Notes under the pieces: model-generated
The model's database searches: none
What the model was told of the DNA's origin: nothing
What the model saw: only the letters and a program-made list of their open reading frames with translations
In this document: piece by piece, positions 16,797 to 25,148 of the stretch
Position numbering within the stretch: the first letter of the stretch is position 1
Layout: every line of letters starts with the position of its first letter
Program-made: the position numbers and the translations under genes
NCBI GenBank assembly: GCA_900547455.1
Contig: URGV01000006.1
Span: 12,773-76,772 of the forward strand
Length of the DNA: 64,000 bases
Reading direction: 5' to 3'
Origin: an uncultured Oscillospiraceae bacterium
Lineage (GTDB): Bacteria > Bacillota > Clostridia > Oscillospirales > Ruminococcaceae

Positions 16797-19649
16797 ATGG
16801 GAAAAAAAGTCGAAGGACCAGAAGCCTTAGCGCTTCTTCATTTGTTGGAACAGCTCGATAAAGGTGAATTACTCACCTCAGAAATACAACAGGAATTATA
16901 TGAAATTTCCGAGCTTGATTTAACAGAACAGGGAATAGAACATCTTCCTACTAACATAGATCGCTTAACAAATTTGAAAGAATTATGTCTTCAATTCAAC
17001 TACTTGTCATACTTACCTGACTCCCTAGGCAACCTCTCAAACCTCCAAGCACTGTATATTGCCCGCAACAAATTGTCTTCTTTGCCTGATTCCTTGGGCA
17101 ACTTATCAAATCTTCAAACACTGTATATCACCCAGAACCAATTGTCTTCTTTACCTGACTCTCTAGGTAACCTGTTAAATTTACAAGCACTGTATATCAC
17201 TCAGAACAAATTATCCTTTCTGCCTCATTCCCTAGGTAACCTGTCAAGCTTAAAAGAATTATATATTGGTTATAACTCTTTATCTTCTCTGCCCCACTCT
17301 CTAGGTAACCTGTTCAATCTACAAATATTAAATATCAAGGGAAACGAATTGTCCTCTCTACCCGACTCCCTAGGCAACCTTTCAAACCTACAGTCGCTAA
17401 ATATCAGAGAAAACAATTTTTCCTCCTTGCCTAACCAATTAGGAAACCTATTAAACCTAAAAGAATTATATATTAGCCATAATCCTTTATCCTTTCTGCC
17501 TAGCTTCCTAAGTGATTTGTTCAACTTATATTGCTTAGATATTAGTTACACTAAAATTGACAAACTCCCTTCTTGGATTGGTTCATTTAAACAACTCAGG
17601 TCGTTGAATTTATCTGGACTTAATCTGCGTTTTCTCCCTCCGGAGATTCTAGATTTACGTCTTCCCTTCTGCTTTTTCATTGATCCTTCAAACAAAAAAG
17701 GGGTTAATCTATATAAAGCCACACTTTCAACCCAGCCTATCAGGATATTTAAACAACCAAGAAAGTTGATTCAAGCATATTTTGATAACCCCAAAATCCC
17801 GATTCATAAAACCAAGGTCATTTTTCTTGGTGACGGCGGTGCGGGAAAGACACACATAATCCACCGGATTCAAAACGATTGTCAATCAGGAGAATATTAT
17901 ACAGAAATGACTCCAGGTGTGGAAATCACATCTTTTCAGACCCAAAATAACGATTTAACTATCAATTTTTGGGATTTCGGCGGTCAGGAAATCATGCCAT
18001 CAATACACCGCTGCTTTCTGACTCAACGGGCACTCTATGTGATTGTAGTCAGCACTCGCACCGGAAATCTCACTGTTCAAGCTCGTCATTGGTTAAAAAA
18101 CATTGAAGCCTTTTCTCCTGGTGCACCAGTTCTCATTGCCGTCAACTGCTGGGATAATACAACCAGTTGCGGTGTAAACAATGAACTATTATACGAAGAG
18201 TTCCCAAATTTATTACAAACCATTATTTTTTCAGCTAAATGTTCTTCTCGGCAGGAATTTTATCAACGTCTCCTGTTACCTATCGAAGAATACTCTCGGA
18301 AGATGGACAGCTATTCCATGGAACTTCCAGAAAATTGGTTGCATATTGAGCAGACACTTTGTAGGCAAGAAAAGCCTTACATAACCGGTTCCGATTACCT
18401 TAAAACTTGCTACGAAAATGGATTAGAAGATGAACAAATTGCTCAATGGTTGTTGGAATGGTTTAACGATATGGGGGTTTGTTTCAGCTATTCCGATGAC
18501 AATGGTCGGCCTTATCAAATCTTGCGCCCTGAATGGCTTACCAATGCGGTCTATCGTATTTTACTGGATGAAGCAGAGCCAAATTCCAAAGGAATTGTTA
18601 AACGAAAATATATTGAACGCAGTTTAACCTGTTCCGGCTACGGTACACGTCCAGAAATAACGTATACGCAAGCGGAATGTAATGCGATTTTTGCAGTAAT
18701 GGAGAAATTCCGCCTTGCTTATTCCATCAATGAGCAGGAACTTTTTATTCCCGCACTCTGTTCTGAAAAAATGCCCGATCTGACTCTTCCAGAAAATTGC
18801 AAACAACGATTGGAATATGAATTGCAGTATACCTATCTGCCGGACTGCGTCGTGCATCAGCTGATGATTTGGTATTTGGAAACCAATATTACACCAAAAC
18901 ATGTTTGGCGTAGTGGGCTTTGTATACAGGAAAGAACCCGCTGGGCAGTAATCACTGGGGATTTCCAGCGCGCAAAATTACACATCCAGCTTTATATGCA
19001 GCCGGATTCTTCTGCACAGAATTGCTATGATATGCTGAAAGATATTTATCAGGCAATCCAAGAGATTAACAATCGTCTGGCTCTTGAAGCAACCGACTGC
19101 ATCGTAATGCACGAAGGCACTCAAACAGCTCATTTTCCACTTGGTCCTCTGCTGGAAGCCAAAAAGAAAGGTTGGACAGAACTGCCCTCTCTGGAAGACG
19201 GTGAATTTCATGTATATAACATCGACCAAATTCTTGACAGTGCTTTTAATCCTCAAGAGGTTCAGGCAGTCTTAAAACAGGATCACCAAAGTGACCTTGG
19301 AGGAATGGTCGCTAACACTATTTATCAGATAAATATTACAAACCATACTCAAAACGGCTGGAGTGTTGATGAAGCACGGGCATTTGTTTCTGCTTTACTA
19401 GAAAATCAGAATCTTCTAACAGAGGAAATTATTACAAAAATCATCAATCTCCTCCACCAAGAGAAAGATTCTAAATTGCAACAACTGGGCCAAAATATGG
19501 ATAAAAGCAAATCCCCGATCCAGTGGCTTAAGGATTTTATTAGTGATGCCGCCAAGACAGGAAAAGATATTCAAACTCTGTATAATCTTGCGCAAGTGGT
19601 GTGCAAAGTAATTCCAGCTGTACTGGATGCCATGAAAAATCTACTATAA
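16797..19649 (+). CDS. ROCO protein: leucine-rich repeats, Roc GTPase, COR
   Basis: The 950-residue protein has about ten 23-residue leucine-rich repeats (LPDSLGNLSNLQ type, residues about 50-290), then a Roc GTPase with GDGGAGKT (G1, near 347), DFGGQE (G3, near 393) and NCWD (G4, near 450), then a COR-like domain to about 800, and a helical C-terminal tail. A GAAGGA site precedes the ATG. It is much more AT-rich than the host and lies alone beside attL, opposite to the late genes, so it is a cargo gene. A defence or signalling role is inferred from its position and NLR-like layout. Confidence 0.88.
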   Translation: MGKKVEGPEALALLHLLEQLDKGELLTSEIQQELYEISELDLTEQGIEHLPTNIDRLTNLKELCLQFNYLSYLPDSLGNLSNLQALYIARNKLSSLPDSLGNLSNLQTLYITQNQLSSLPDSLGNLLNLQALYITQNKLSFLPHSLGNLSSLKELYIGYNSLSSLPHSLGNLFNLQILNIKGNELSSLPDSLGNLSNLQSLNIRENNFSSLPNQLGNLLNLKELYISHNPLSFLPSFLSDLFNLYCLDISYTKIDKLPSWIGSFKQLRSLNLSGLNLRFLPPEILDLRLPFCFFIDPSNKKGVNLYKATLSTQPIRIFKQPRKLIQAYFDNPKIPIHKTKVIFLGDGGAGKTHIIHRIQNDCQSGEYYTEMTPGVEITSFQTQNNDLTINFWDFGGQEIMPSIHRCFLTQRALYVIVVSTRTGNLTVQARHWLKNIEAFSPGAPVLIAVNCWDNTTSCGVNNELLYEEFPNLLQTIIFSAKCSSRQEFYQRLLLPIEEYSRKMDSYSMELPENWLHIEQTLCRQEKPYITGSDYLKTCYENGLEDEQIAQWLLEWFNDMGVCFSYSDDNGRPYQILRPEWLTNAVYRILLDEAEPNSKGIVKRKYIERSLTCSGYGTRPEITYTQAECNAIFAVMEKFRLAYSINEQELFIPALCSEKMPDLTLPENCKQRLEYELQYTYLPDCVVHQLMIWYLETNITPKHVWRSGLCIQERTRWAVITGDFQRAKLHIQLYMQPDSSAQNCYDMLKDIYQAIQEINNRLALEATDCIVMHEGTQTAHFPLGPLLEAKKKGWTELPSLEDGEFHVYNIDQILDSAFNPQEVQAVLKQDHQSDLGGMVANTIYQINITNHTQNGWSVDEARAFVSALLENQNLLTEEIITKIINLLHQEKDSKLQQLGQNMDKSKSPIQWLKDFISDAAKTGKDIQTLYNLAQVVCKVIPAVLDAMKNLL

Positions 19650-19744
19650 CTTTAATTGCACCCGTAATCACTTGCTTTCCTCCAGACTGATTCTCGTCCT
19701 TTTGTATTTTCCCAAAAACAATCATAAAATCTCACAAAATAAAA

Positions 19745-19795
19745 TAAGCCACGCGGAAATGCTTTTTCATACATTCCCGTGTGGCTTTTCCTTTT
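19745..19795. terminator. Bidirectional terminator between ROCO gene and late operon
   Basis: AAGCCACGCGGAAATG pairs with CATTCCCGTGTGGCTT, with A/T runs on both sides. It closes the ROCO transcript and the phage late transcript. Confidence 0.8.
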
Positions 19796-19865
19796 CATAT
19801 CTTTATACCGCTATTGGCTTGCCTCCTCGGATTTTACTCCAGAGAGGGGCTTTTCTCATATCAGA

Positions 19866-20354
19866 CTATTTGCGGAAATAGTCCTTGATGCTCTCGCAGA
19901 CTGCCTCAGCTACCTCGTGGGTGTTTGGTGCCTGCAGTCTCAGGATCGGGGTCTGGTTGTCGTTATCATAATACCAGGAGTATCTCTTCGCACGCTCCCA
20001 GTCCAGCTGCTTGGAGCCGTTGGTGCGGATGTCATAGCCGGCAGCCGAGAAATGCTCTTTGTATACAAATCGGGTGTTTGCCTCATCAAAGCTGCGCTTG
20101 ATGTGGTGGCCCAGACGGTCACCAACAAAACCCTCAGCCTTGTACGGGATAACAGAGCACTCGCTGTCCTCCTCGACTACCAGGATGTAAGCCGGTTTGC
20201 TGTCCCCAAAGCCCGCGTAGTCGAAGGAACTTACCTCCTCTGCCGCGTTGAAGTTTGCCTCGCGCAGCTCCTTGACGATCCCCTTTGCCAGCTGGCAGCC
20301 GGTCTCGTTTACTACAAATACCTTTTTGCTTCCCCAAAATGCGTTCAGTGCCAT
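19866..20354 (-). CDS. Hypothetical protein at end of lysis cassette (162 aa)
   Basis: The gene has an AAGGAGG site and is the last gene of the late transcript. The product has an N-terminal VFVVNETGCQLAKGI segment, a central PAYILVVEEDSEC strand, and a C-terminal aromatic-rich part (RYSWYYDNDNQTP). No signal peptide or membrane segment is seen. I recognise no family. Position after endolysin and holin suits a late accessory or lysogenic-conversion gene. Confidence 0.6.
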   Translation of the reverse strand: MALNAFWGSKKVFVVNETGCQLAKGIVKELREANFNAAEEVSSFDYAGFGDSKPAYILVVEEDSECSVIPYKAEGFVGDRLGHHIKRSFDEANTRFVYKEHFSAAGYDIRTNGSKQLDWERAKRYSWYYDNDNQTPILRLQAPNTHEVAEAVCESIKDYFRK

Positions 20355-20402
20355 AAAAAATTTCCTCCTTAAATATGTAAATTTGATTTATTGCAAAGCG
20401 GC

Positions 20403-20738
20403 TTATTCCGCTTCACTGACAGTTTGTTTTTGGTCCAGCCCCAGCGCCTTCCAGGCATTCTCGATGGCGATCTGGATGGTGTCGGCGTCGATCTTGATGC
20501 CGTGAGCAGCGCACTGCTGCTCGATATAGTCCTTGGCCCAGGCAAATTTCTCGGCTCCTTTACCCTGCGCGTTGAAGATGATCTCCGCCGCCTGGACGCC
20601 GGCCACCGCATAGTTGCAGATGCTTTCCCACTGGCTGTTGGTGAGCTTCGACTTGATCAGCGGCACCACGACGCTGGTCACGATCACCGACAGCAGGCCG
20701 ATCACGGCTACCACAATCTGTGTAATATCGATTTCCAT
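20403..20738 (-). CDS. Phage holin, LLH family
   Basis: The 111-residue protein has one N-terminal membrane segment (about residues 8-28) followed by a charged helix and AWAKDYIEQQCAAHGIKID, typical of the LLH holin family. It would form the membrane lesion that lets the endolysin reach the wall. It follows the endolysin gene. Confidence 0.85.
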   Translation of the reverse strand: MEIDITQIVVAVIGLLSVIVTSVVVPLIKSKLTNSQWESICNYAVAGVQAAEIIFNAQGKGAEKFAWAKDYIEQQCAAHGIKIDADTIQIAIENAWKALGLDQKQTVSEAE

Positions 20739-20778
20739 AAGGTTCTACCTCCCTTCAAATTCACAAACGTTTGGTAAT

Positions 20779-21627
20779 TTACCAGGTTTCAACGGTGCCG
20801 GCAAAGCCCTTTTTCTTCAGATCGTCGGCGGTTTTCTGAGCTTCGGCTGCGGTCGCGAATTTGCCCACGCACACGACGCTCGAGCCTGCCGAGCCTGACA
20901 GGAAGCAGAAATACCCCTTGTCAGCGATCTTCCCTTTGAGGGTTTCCGCCGCCGTTGTGGACGGGAAGGTTCCGCATTTCACGGTGTAGGGCAACTTGTC
21001 CTTCTGGGTCTGGCCATTCATGTTTGCGATGATGGCCGGATAATCCTTGTAGGCAACATCTCTGTCGACGTTGCCCGCGATACCGTCTACCTTGCCGCTG
21101 CCGGTGTACTGCCAAATGCCATGTGCATGCTTAGAGGTGCAGGCGCTGGCATACTGTGCAATCCATTTGTCATAGGCGGTCAGCTGAGCCGGGTAAAGAT
21201 AGCTGTCCAAAAAGTCCTTCGAGCAATAGAGCATCGCGTAGTAACCTGCCGCCTCGATCTCGTCGAGGAAGGCCTTGCAGATATCGGTGTTAACCTGTTT
21301 GCTGCCGCCGGTGTAGATGCTCTCATACTCGATGTCGAAGGCAATCGGGTAGCTGAGCTTGTACGGTTTGACCGCCTCGATAACCTCTTTGGCCGCCCGT
21401 CTGGCCGCCTCTGCAGTGGTGGCGTAGCTGTACAGATAGACGCCCACATCCAGCCCCGCTGCCAATGCGCCGCTAATATGCGACCGATAACGGGTGTCCT
21501 CCTTGAGCGCACCGTTGTTGTAGCACCAGCCCACACGGATCATCGCAAAGTCGATGCCCGCCGCCTTGACCTTCGGCCAGTCCACATTCGACTGCCAGCT
21601 GGCCACATCAATTCCGTTCTTTGTCAC
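20779..21627 (-). CDS. Endolysin: GH25 lysozyme with C-terminal SPOR domain
   Basis: I start at the GTG giving VTKNGIDVASWQ, preceded by AAAGGATG; an upstream ATG would overlap the previous gene. The GH25 domain (residues about 1-195) shows GIDVASWQ, the catalytic DIEYE pair near residue 98, and HGIWQYT. Residues about 210-282 form a SPOR-type repeat domain that would bind denuded glycan. It cleaves the peptidoglycan backbone at lysis. Confidence 0.92.
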   Translation of the reverse strand: MTKNGIDVASWQSNVDWPKVKAAGIDFAMIRVGWCYNNGALKEDTRYRSHISGALAAGLDVGVYLYSYATTAEAARRAAKEVIEAVKPYKLSYPIAFDIEYESIYTGGSKQVNTDICKAFLDEIEAAGYYAMLYCSKDFLDSYLYPAQLTAYDKWIAQYASACTSKHAHGIWQYTGSGKVDGIAGNVDRDVAYKDYPAIIANMNGQTQKDKLPYTVKCGTFPSTTAAETLKGKIADKGYFCFLSGSAGSSVVCVGKFATAAEAQKTADDLKKKGFAGTVETW

Positions 21628-21643
21628 TATTCCACATCCTTTC

Positions 21644-21997
21644 TTAATCCAACAGAGCGTCGACACCCTGCTTTGTCAAAAAATCTTTCTGCTTGTGCTT
21701 GACGCTGGTGGCATATTCCAACGCCGCGTGCATATCCCCGTTGCAGTGCGCGTCCGGGATGCGCTGCACCGCCCGCGCCGTCGCCTCGCCAAGCGCGATG
21801 GAGGCGTTGGTGCTCTGTACCAGCAGCACGATCAGGTCCTTTTGGGACTTGTCCTGCTCATCGCGGTCGCTGTCCCGCTTGGCAAGACGCTTTTCCAGCC
21901 GCTTGACGATCAGTCCCATGATTGCGCTGGGTATCCCCATCGCCGCCACAAAACCCACCAGCAGCTGCCAGATGTCTAGTTCAATCAATGGCTTCAC
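21644..21997 (-). CDS. Small phage membrane protein, possible second holin
   Basis: The 117-residue product starts at GTG, has one N-terminal membrane segment (about residues 9-29) and a long charged helix with DSDRDEQDKSQKD. It lies directly before the endolysin. A holin or antiholin role is inferred from place and topology only. Confidence 0.55.
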   Translation of the reverse strand: MKPLIELDIWQLLVGFVAAMGIPSAIMGLIVKRLEKRLAKRDSDRDEQDKSQKDLIVLLVQSTNASIALGEATARAVQRIPDAHCNGDMHAALEYATSVKHKQKDFLTKQGVDALLD

Positions 21998-22024
21998 CCC
22001 CTCACCCTTACCCCGTTTTGAGCA

Positions 22025-22052
22025 AAAAGTTGCACGTAAGAGTGCAACTTTT
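22025..22052 (-). terminator. Intra-operon intrinsic terminator
   Basis: AAAAGTTGCAC and GTGCAACTTTT pair around GTAAGA, with a T run on the minus strand, between the Cys-rich gene C and the lysis genes. Confidence 0.7.
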
Positions 22053-22072
22053 CTGCTGTTTCGGGGAAATTT

Positions 22073-22636
22073 TTATAAAATTTCTGTCGCTAACGTTTTA
22101 AGATAAGCAATGACCGGTGCCCACTTGGATGGCGGGATAACCTGTCCGGGAGAAAAAAGGTTCCTCCAGTCATGCTCCGGCAAGTTGTCCAGGCCATACA
22201 CATCCTCAAGCGCCTGCTGTGCCGTTCGAAGCAAAACGCTGCCTTTGGGCTGCGGAATGGGAGACAGTGCGTCTGGCACCGCTTTCCCGCGCCTCGTATA
22301 TTCACCGTCAATGGCCGCTTTGAGCTGCGTGTAGTCGCTGGCCCGCACCAGCTGGCCGACGGCAATATTCTGACCGAGATTGGCAATCAGTTCTGCCTGC
22401 GCTTCGGCTGTGCAGGCGGTGTTACACTGACCGGTACAAGAACCCGTACAACTGCTGCAACTTCCTGTGCAGCTACCGGTACATCCACTGCAACCTGTAC
22501 AGCTGCCTGAGCATGAACCAGAGCAACCCCGGCAAGTACCTCTACAGGTACTGGTACACTGCCTGCTGCAATCTGCGGAGCAGGTCTCGGCGCAGGTGCG
22601 GGAACAGTTTTGCGTACAATAGGTTGTGCAGGCCAT
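22073..22636 (-). CDS. Cys-rich CXXX-repeat protein C (187 aa)
   Basis: The first 75 residues hold 20 Cys, mostly every fourth residue (CSGSCSGSCTGCSGC type), with Gly, Ser and Thr between. Residues about 76-187 form a conserved domain (ELIANLGQNIAVGQLVRASD, then DYTQLKAAIDGEYTRRGKA, ending HDWRNLFSPGQVIPPSKW). Protein B is nearly identical from the last repeats through the domain. The spacing suits a radical SAM thioether-forming substrate, and a radical SAM/SPASM gene lies 6 kb upstream in the same transcript. Metal binding or disulfide cross-linking of a tail appendage are alternatives. Confidence 0.8.
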   Translation of the reverse strand: MACTTYCTQNCSRTCAETCSADCSRQCTSTCRGTCRGCSGSCSGSCTGCSGCTGSCTGSCSSCTGSCTGQCNTACTAEAQAELIANLGQNIAVGQLVRASDYTQLKAAIDGEYTRRGKAVPDALSPIPQPKGSVLLRTAQQALEDVYGLDNLPEHDWRNLFSPGQVIPPSKWAPVIAYLKTLATEIL

Positions 22637-22711
22637 TATCCATTAGCCCCTTCTTTCCCTCGGGCAAAAGAACCTGCCTTTTCTGCATATTCATGCGAAA
22701 AGACTATTTTA

Positions 22712-22750
22712 TTAGTCAGGGGGGGGGGCGCACATCTTACGCAACTGCAT
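22712..22750 (-). promoter_or_regulatory. Leader ORF with 10-base G/C homopolymer, possible phase switch
   Basis: GGAGG at 22758-22762 precedes an ATG that opens a 12-codon ORF containing a C10 tract (G10 at 22719-22728 on the plus strand). With ten Cs the frame stops at once. With nine Cs it stays open for 37 codons and ends in TAATG, overlapping the ATG of Cys-rich gene C, as upstream ORFs do at gene B and the radical SAM gene. Slippage could therefore switch translational coupling. Confidence 0.5.
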
Positions 22751-22930
22751 ATTGATACCTCCATTTTTTTACTTATTCATTTCGAGAAACAATCGCCTTA
22801 CTATGCGTATTTCAGAAAAACAAGGGGTTCTCCTTTCCGATAAACAAAGCGTGTCTCTCAAAAATCTACATTCTTATCACAGGAAAAATCAAATTTTCTC
22901 ACAGCATCAAAGAAAGAATAAATATACATG

Positions 22931-23380
22931 TTATTCCGCTTTGCTTGCTTCGGCTTCCAGCCTTACAATATACTGTTCCAGGAGGTCGTTGTCCCGGACG
23001 TTGATCGCCATCAATGTCAGACTCCTCCAATAAGCGATATCCAGCATTGTCTCACCCTGATAATCTTCCTTGCTGATGATCTCTCGCAGAAAAGCCTTAA
23101 TTTCTTCTGGCGTTCCTGTGCGTAACTGGATTGTTCTGAAAAAATCATCGACATAGTTCTCATCCAGTAACCCTATCGCCTTAATGCTGGAAACAATCAG
23201 TTCTGCAAATTGAATACCATGTTCTGTGAGCCGCTCCATAAGCTGTTGAACAATATCAAATTGATCATCTTCAGAAAAAGATTTGATAGCAGCACACTCT
23301 TCGCTTGTATCCTGACCTGTCCCCAGTTTTAAAAACAACTTGGAAAACGTAATGAGATAATGAAATTCTGTCTGTTCCAT
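22931..23380 (-). CDS. Cys-rich module helper protein B (149 aa)
   Basis: The acidic, helical protein is a paralogue of the one at 27243-27707; both start with FxxLxTxSxLFxKL-like sequence and end with a matching WRSLTLMAINVRDNDLLEQY / WQSLTLIAINMQNNDLLAQY block. It directly follows Cys-rich gene B, as the paralogue follows gene A, so it likely serves the Cys-rich protein as chaperone or modification partner. It may correspond to the CXXX-repeat modification system protein family, which I cannot confirm. The 294 bases after its stop are AT-rich and hold only the leader ORF. Confidence 0.65.
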   Translation of the reverse strand: MEQTEFHYLITFSKLFLKLGTGQDTSEECAAIKSFSEDDQFDIVQQLMERLTEHGIQFAELIVSSIKAIGLLDENYVDDFFRTIQLRTGTPEEIKAFLREIISKEDYQGETMLDIAYWRSLTLMAINVRDNDLLEQYIVRLEAEASKAE

Positions 23381-23393
23381 ATCTTGCCTCCTT

Positions 23394-23996
23394 CTATACG
23401 ATTTCGGTAGCCAAGTTCTTTAAATATAAAATCACAGGGCTCCATTTGGATGGTGGAATGACGGTTCCGGAAATAAAATCGTTTCTCCAGTCATGCTCCG
23501 GCAGGCTGTCCAGGCCATACACATCCTCAAGGACCTGCTGTGCCGTTCGAAGCAAAACGCTGCCTTTGGGCTGCGGAATGGGGGACAGCGCGTCTGGTGC
23601 CGCTTTCCCTCTCCGCGTATACTCGCCGTCGATGGCCGCTTTGAGCTGCGTGTAGTCGCTGGCCCGCACCAACTGGCCGACGGCAATATTTTGACCGAGA
23701 TTGGCAATCAGTTCCGCCTGCGCTTCGGCTGTACAGGCGGTGTTGCACTGACCGGTACAAGAACCCACACAACTGCTGCAGCTTCCTGAACAGCTGCCAG
23801 TACAACCTCTGCAGGAAGTACACCCCCCACTACACGATCCCGAGCATGAACCAGAACAACCACCAGAGCATGTATTGGAACATCCTGATCCACAATTATT
23901 ATCACAGGCAGTACAGTTTCTTCCACATCCACCATCGCATTGATTATCACAACCATTTGCACAATTTTGATAGCAGTATGATTCGCATCTTGCCAT
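23394..23996 (-). CDS. Cys-rich CXXX-repeat protein B (200 aa)
   Basis: Twenty-three Cys occur in the first 90 residues, nearly all spaced by three residues (CDNQCDGGCGRNC and CSGSCSGSC types). The C-terminal 110 residues form the same domain as in proteins A and C, with DWRN and SKW motifs. Its start codon overlaps the stop of the small fibre-tip gene (TAATG). The repeat part is richer in Asn and Asp than in C. It is probably a modified tail-tip component. Confidence 0.8.
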   Translation of the reverse strand: MARCESYCYQNCANGCDNQCDGGCGRNCTACDNNCGSGCSNTCSGGCSGSCSGSCSGGCTSCRGCTGSCSGSCSSCVGSCTGQCNTACTAEAQAELIANLGQNIAVGQLVRASDYTQLKAAIDGEYTRRGKAAPDALSPIPQPKGSVLLRTAQQVLEDVYGLDSLPEHDWRNDFISGTVIPPSKWSPVILYLKNLATEIV

Positions 23997-24181
23997 TATT
24001 GAACCTCCTCTTCAGCATACACACCTGCGATCGCCACCCACTGGCTGCCATCCCAAAAATGTGTCAGTCCGTTAGGCTGAATCCACAGGACGTTTGTTTT
24101 CTCCGGGGGCGTTTCACTGACCACATATCCCCCGCCGCTTCCTGTATTCAAAACAATCGGCCTCCCATAAATAATTCCCAC
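23996..24181 (-). CDS. Stand-alone fibre-tip domain (61 aa)
   Basis: It starts at GTG 8 bases after GGAGG. The sequence VVSETPPEKTNVLWIQPNGL then FWDGSQWVAIAGVY repeats the C-terminal end of the tail fibre at 29733-30788 (VVSETAPDDTDVNWFNPKSR, YANGQWLAIAGVY). It is a duplicated fibre-tip domain, coupled by TAATG to Cys-rich gene B, just as the full fibre is coupled to the radical SAM gene. Confidence 0.7.
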   Translation of the reverse strand: MGIIYGRPIVLNTGSGGGYVVSETPPEKTNVLWIQPNGLTHFWDGSQWVAIAGVYAEEEVQ

Positions 24182-24182
24182 A

Positions 24183-25136
24183 TCATACTCCTCCCCCGAT
24201 GATAAATCCGGAATAGCTGCTCAACGTATAAACCCGTGCCGCACTGGACTCCCGATAACTGCCCTGTGTTTCTCCTATGGATGGCTTAACGCGGTAACGG
24301 ATCGTCTTCCAGTTGCCTTGTGCTGCCTCTGAAAAGCAAAGTTCACTTCCGCTATAAACAGCCTCATATTCTCCGCCATTGATCTGACGCTCCAGTGTGT
24401 AGGTTACTCCTTCACCAGATGCAGGCTCCCAAGAAACATTTAAGGTTTCCCCTGCTTTCAGCAGTTTTGGCACTACTGCGACTGCCGGCACGTCTCCCAG
24501 AATAAAATAGGGTTTGTCCGGCGGTGTAAAATCAGCCGTCCAAACCGCTTTCTGGGTAATGCGAAATTCGTCAATATAGCCTGTAAAGTAGGAGTGATCC
24601 CCTTCCCGGTAGTCTCCAACTGCCATAGGGACATTGACATCGGCCGATAATACCCCGTTCATATTTGTAGTAGCAAAAAGTACACCATTCCGATATGTTT
24701 TCGCTATACCGCCGCTGCGAACCAGCGCCCAGTGGACCCATGCGTTTGGCGTAACAGACAACATCTGTACCCCATTTGTAATGTCCCATGTTGCAAAGAC
24801 GGTAGAAGCATAAATCATTGTTCCCTGATACCCAACCAGGAGGCCGCCGCTTGTATTGGTTCCCGGACAATAATAACTTGAGAACCTTGCTCCTGTGCTG
24901 GCAGCTGTGCAATATTCCCACCAGTCAATGGTAAAATCATCGCTTCCAAAGGTAATTGCGCTTGCAGGAAACAGGAGGCGGGAAGAGCCGTTAAAATACA
25001 GACTTTTCCCGCCAAATTTACTCTGGTCTGAGGAAACAACCACTCCCTGATTGGTAAGTGGTATGCCATGCAGGCTGCTGTCTATCAGATCATCCCCATG
25101 GAGCAGCAACTTCGTACTGCCGTCAATTAAACACAT
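24183..25136 (-). CDS. LamG/concanavalin-like tail adhesin with FnIII-like end
   Basis: Residues about 10-205 show a LamG jelly-roll pattern (GGKSLYFNGSSRLLF, FTIDWWEY, WVHWALVRSGG, YIDEFRITQKAVW), typical of glycan-binding phage fibre modules. Residues about 225-300 resemble a fibronectin type III unit (LNVSWEPASGEGVTYTLERQ). A Gly-rich end follows. It likely binds the host surface. It lies in the fibre operon after the BppU-like protein. Confidence 0.75.
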   Translation of the reverse strand: MCLIDGSTKLLLHGDDLIDSSLHGIPLTNQGVVVSSDQSKFGGKSLYFNGSSRLLFPASAITFGSDDFTIDWWEYCTAASTGARFSSYYCPGTNTSGGLLVGYQGTMIYASTVFATWDITNGVQMLSVTPNAWVHWALVRSGGIAKTYRNGVLFATTNMNGVLSADVNVPMAVGDYREGDHSYFTGYIDEFRITQKAVWTADFTPPDKPYFILGDVPAVAVVPKLLKAGETLNVSWEPASGEGVTYTLERQINGGEYEAVYSGSELCFSEAAQGNWKTIRYRVKPSIGETQGSYRESSAARVYTLSSYSGFIIGGGV

Positions 25137-25148
25137 CCTGTTTTCCTC

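Noticed and set aside
16510..16830. A 106-codon plus-strand frame between attL and the ROCO gene.
   Set aside because: It has no ribosome-binding site, low-complexity composition and overlaps the ROCO start in another frame.
22637..22930. A diversity-generating retroelement template region near the fibre genes.
   Set aside because: No reverse transcriptase and no near-identical template/variable repeat pair with adenine-specific changes is present in the window.
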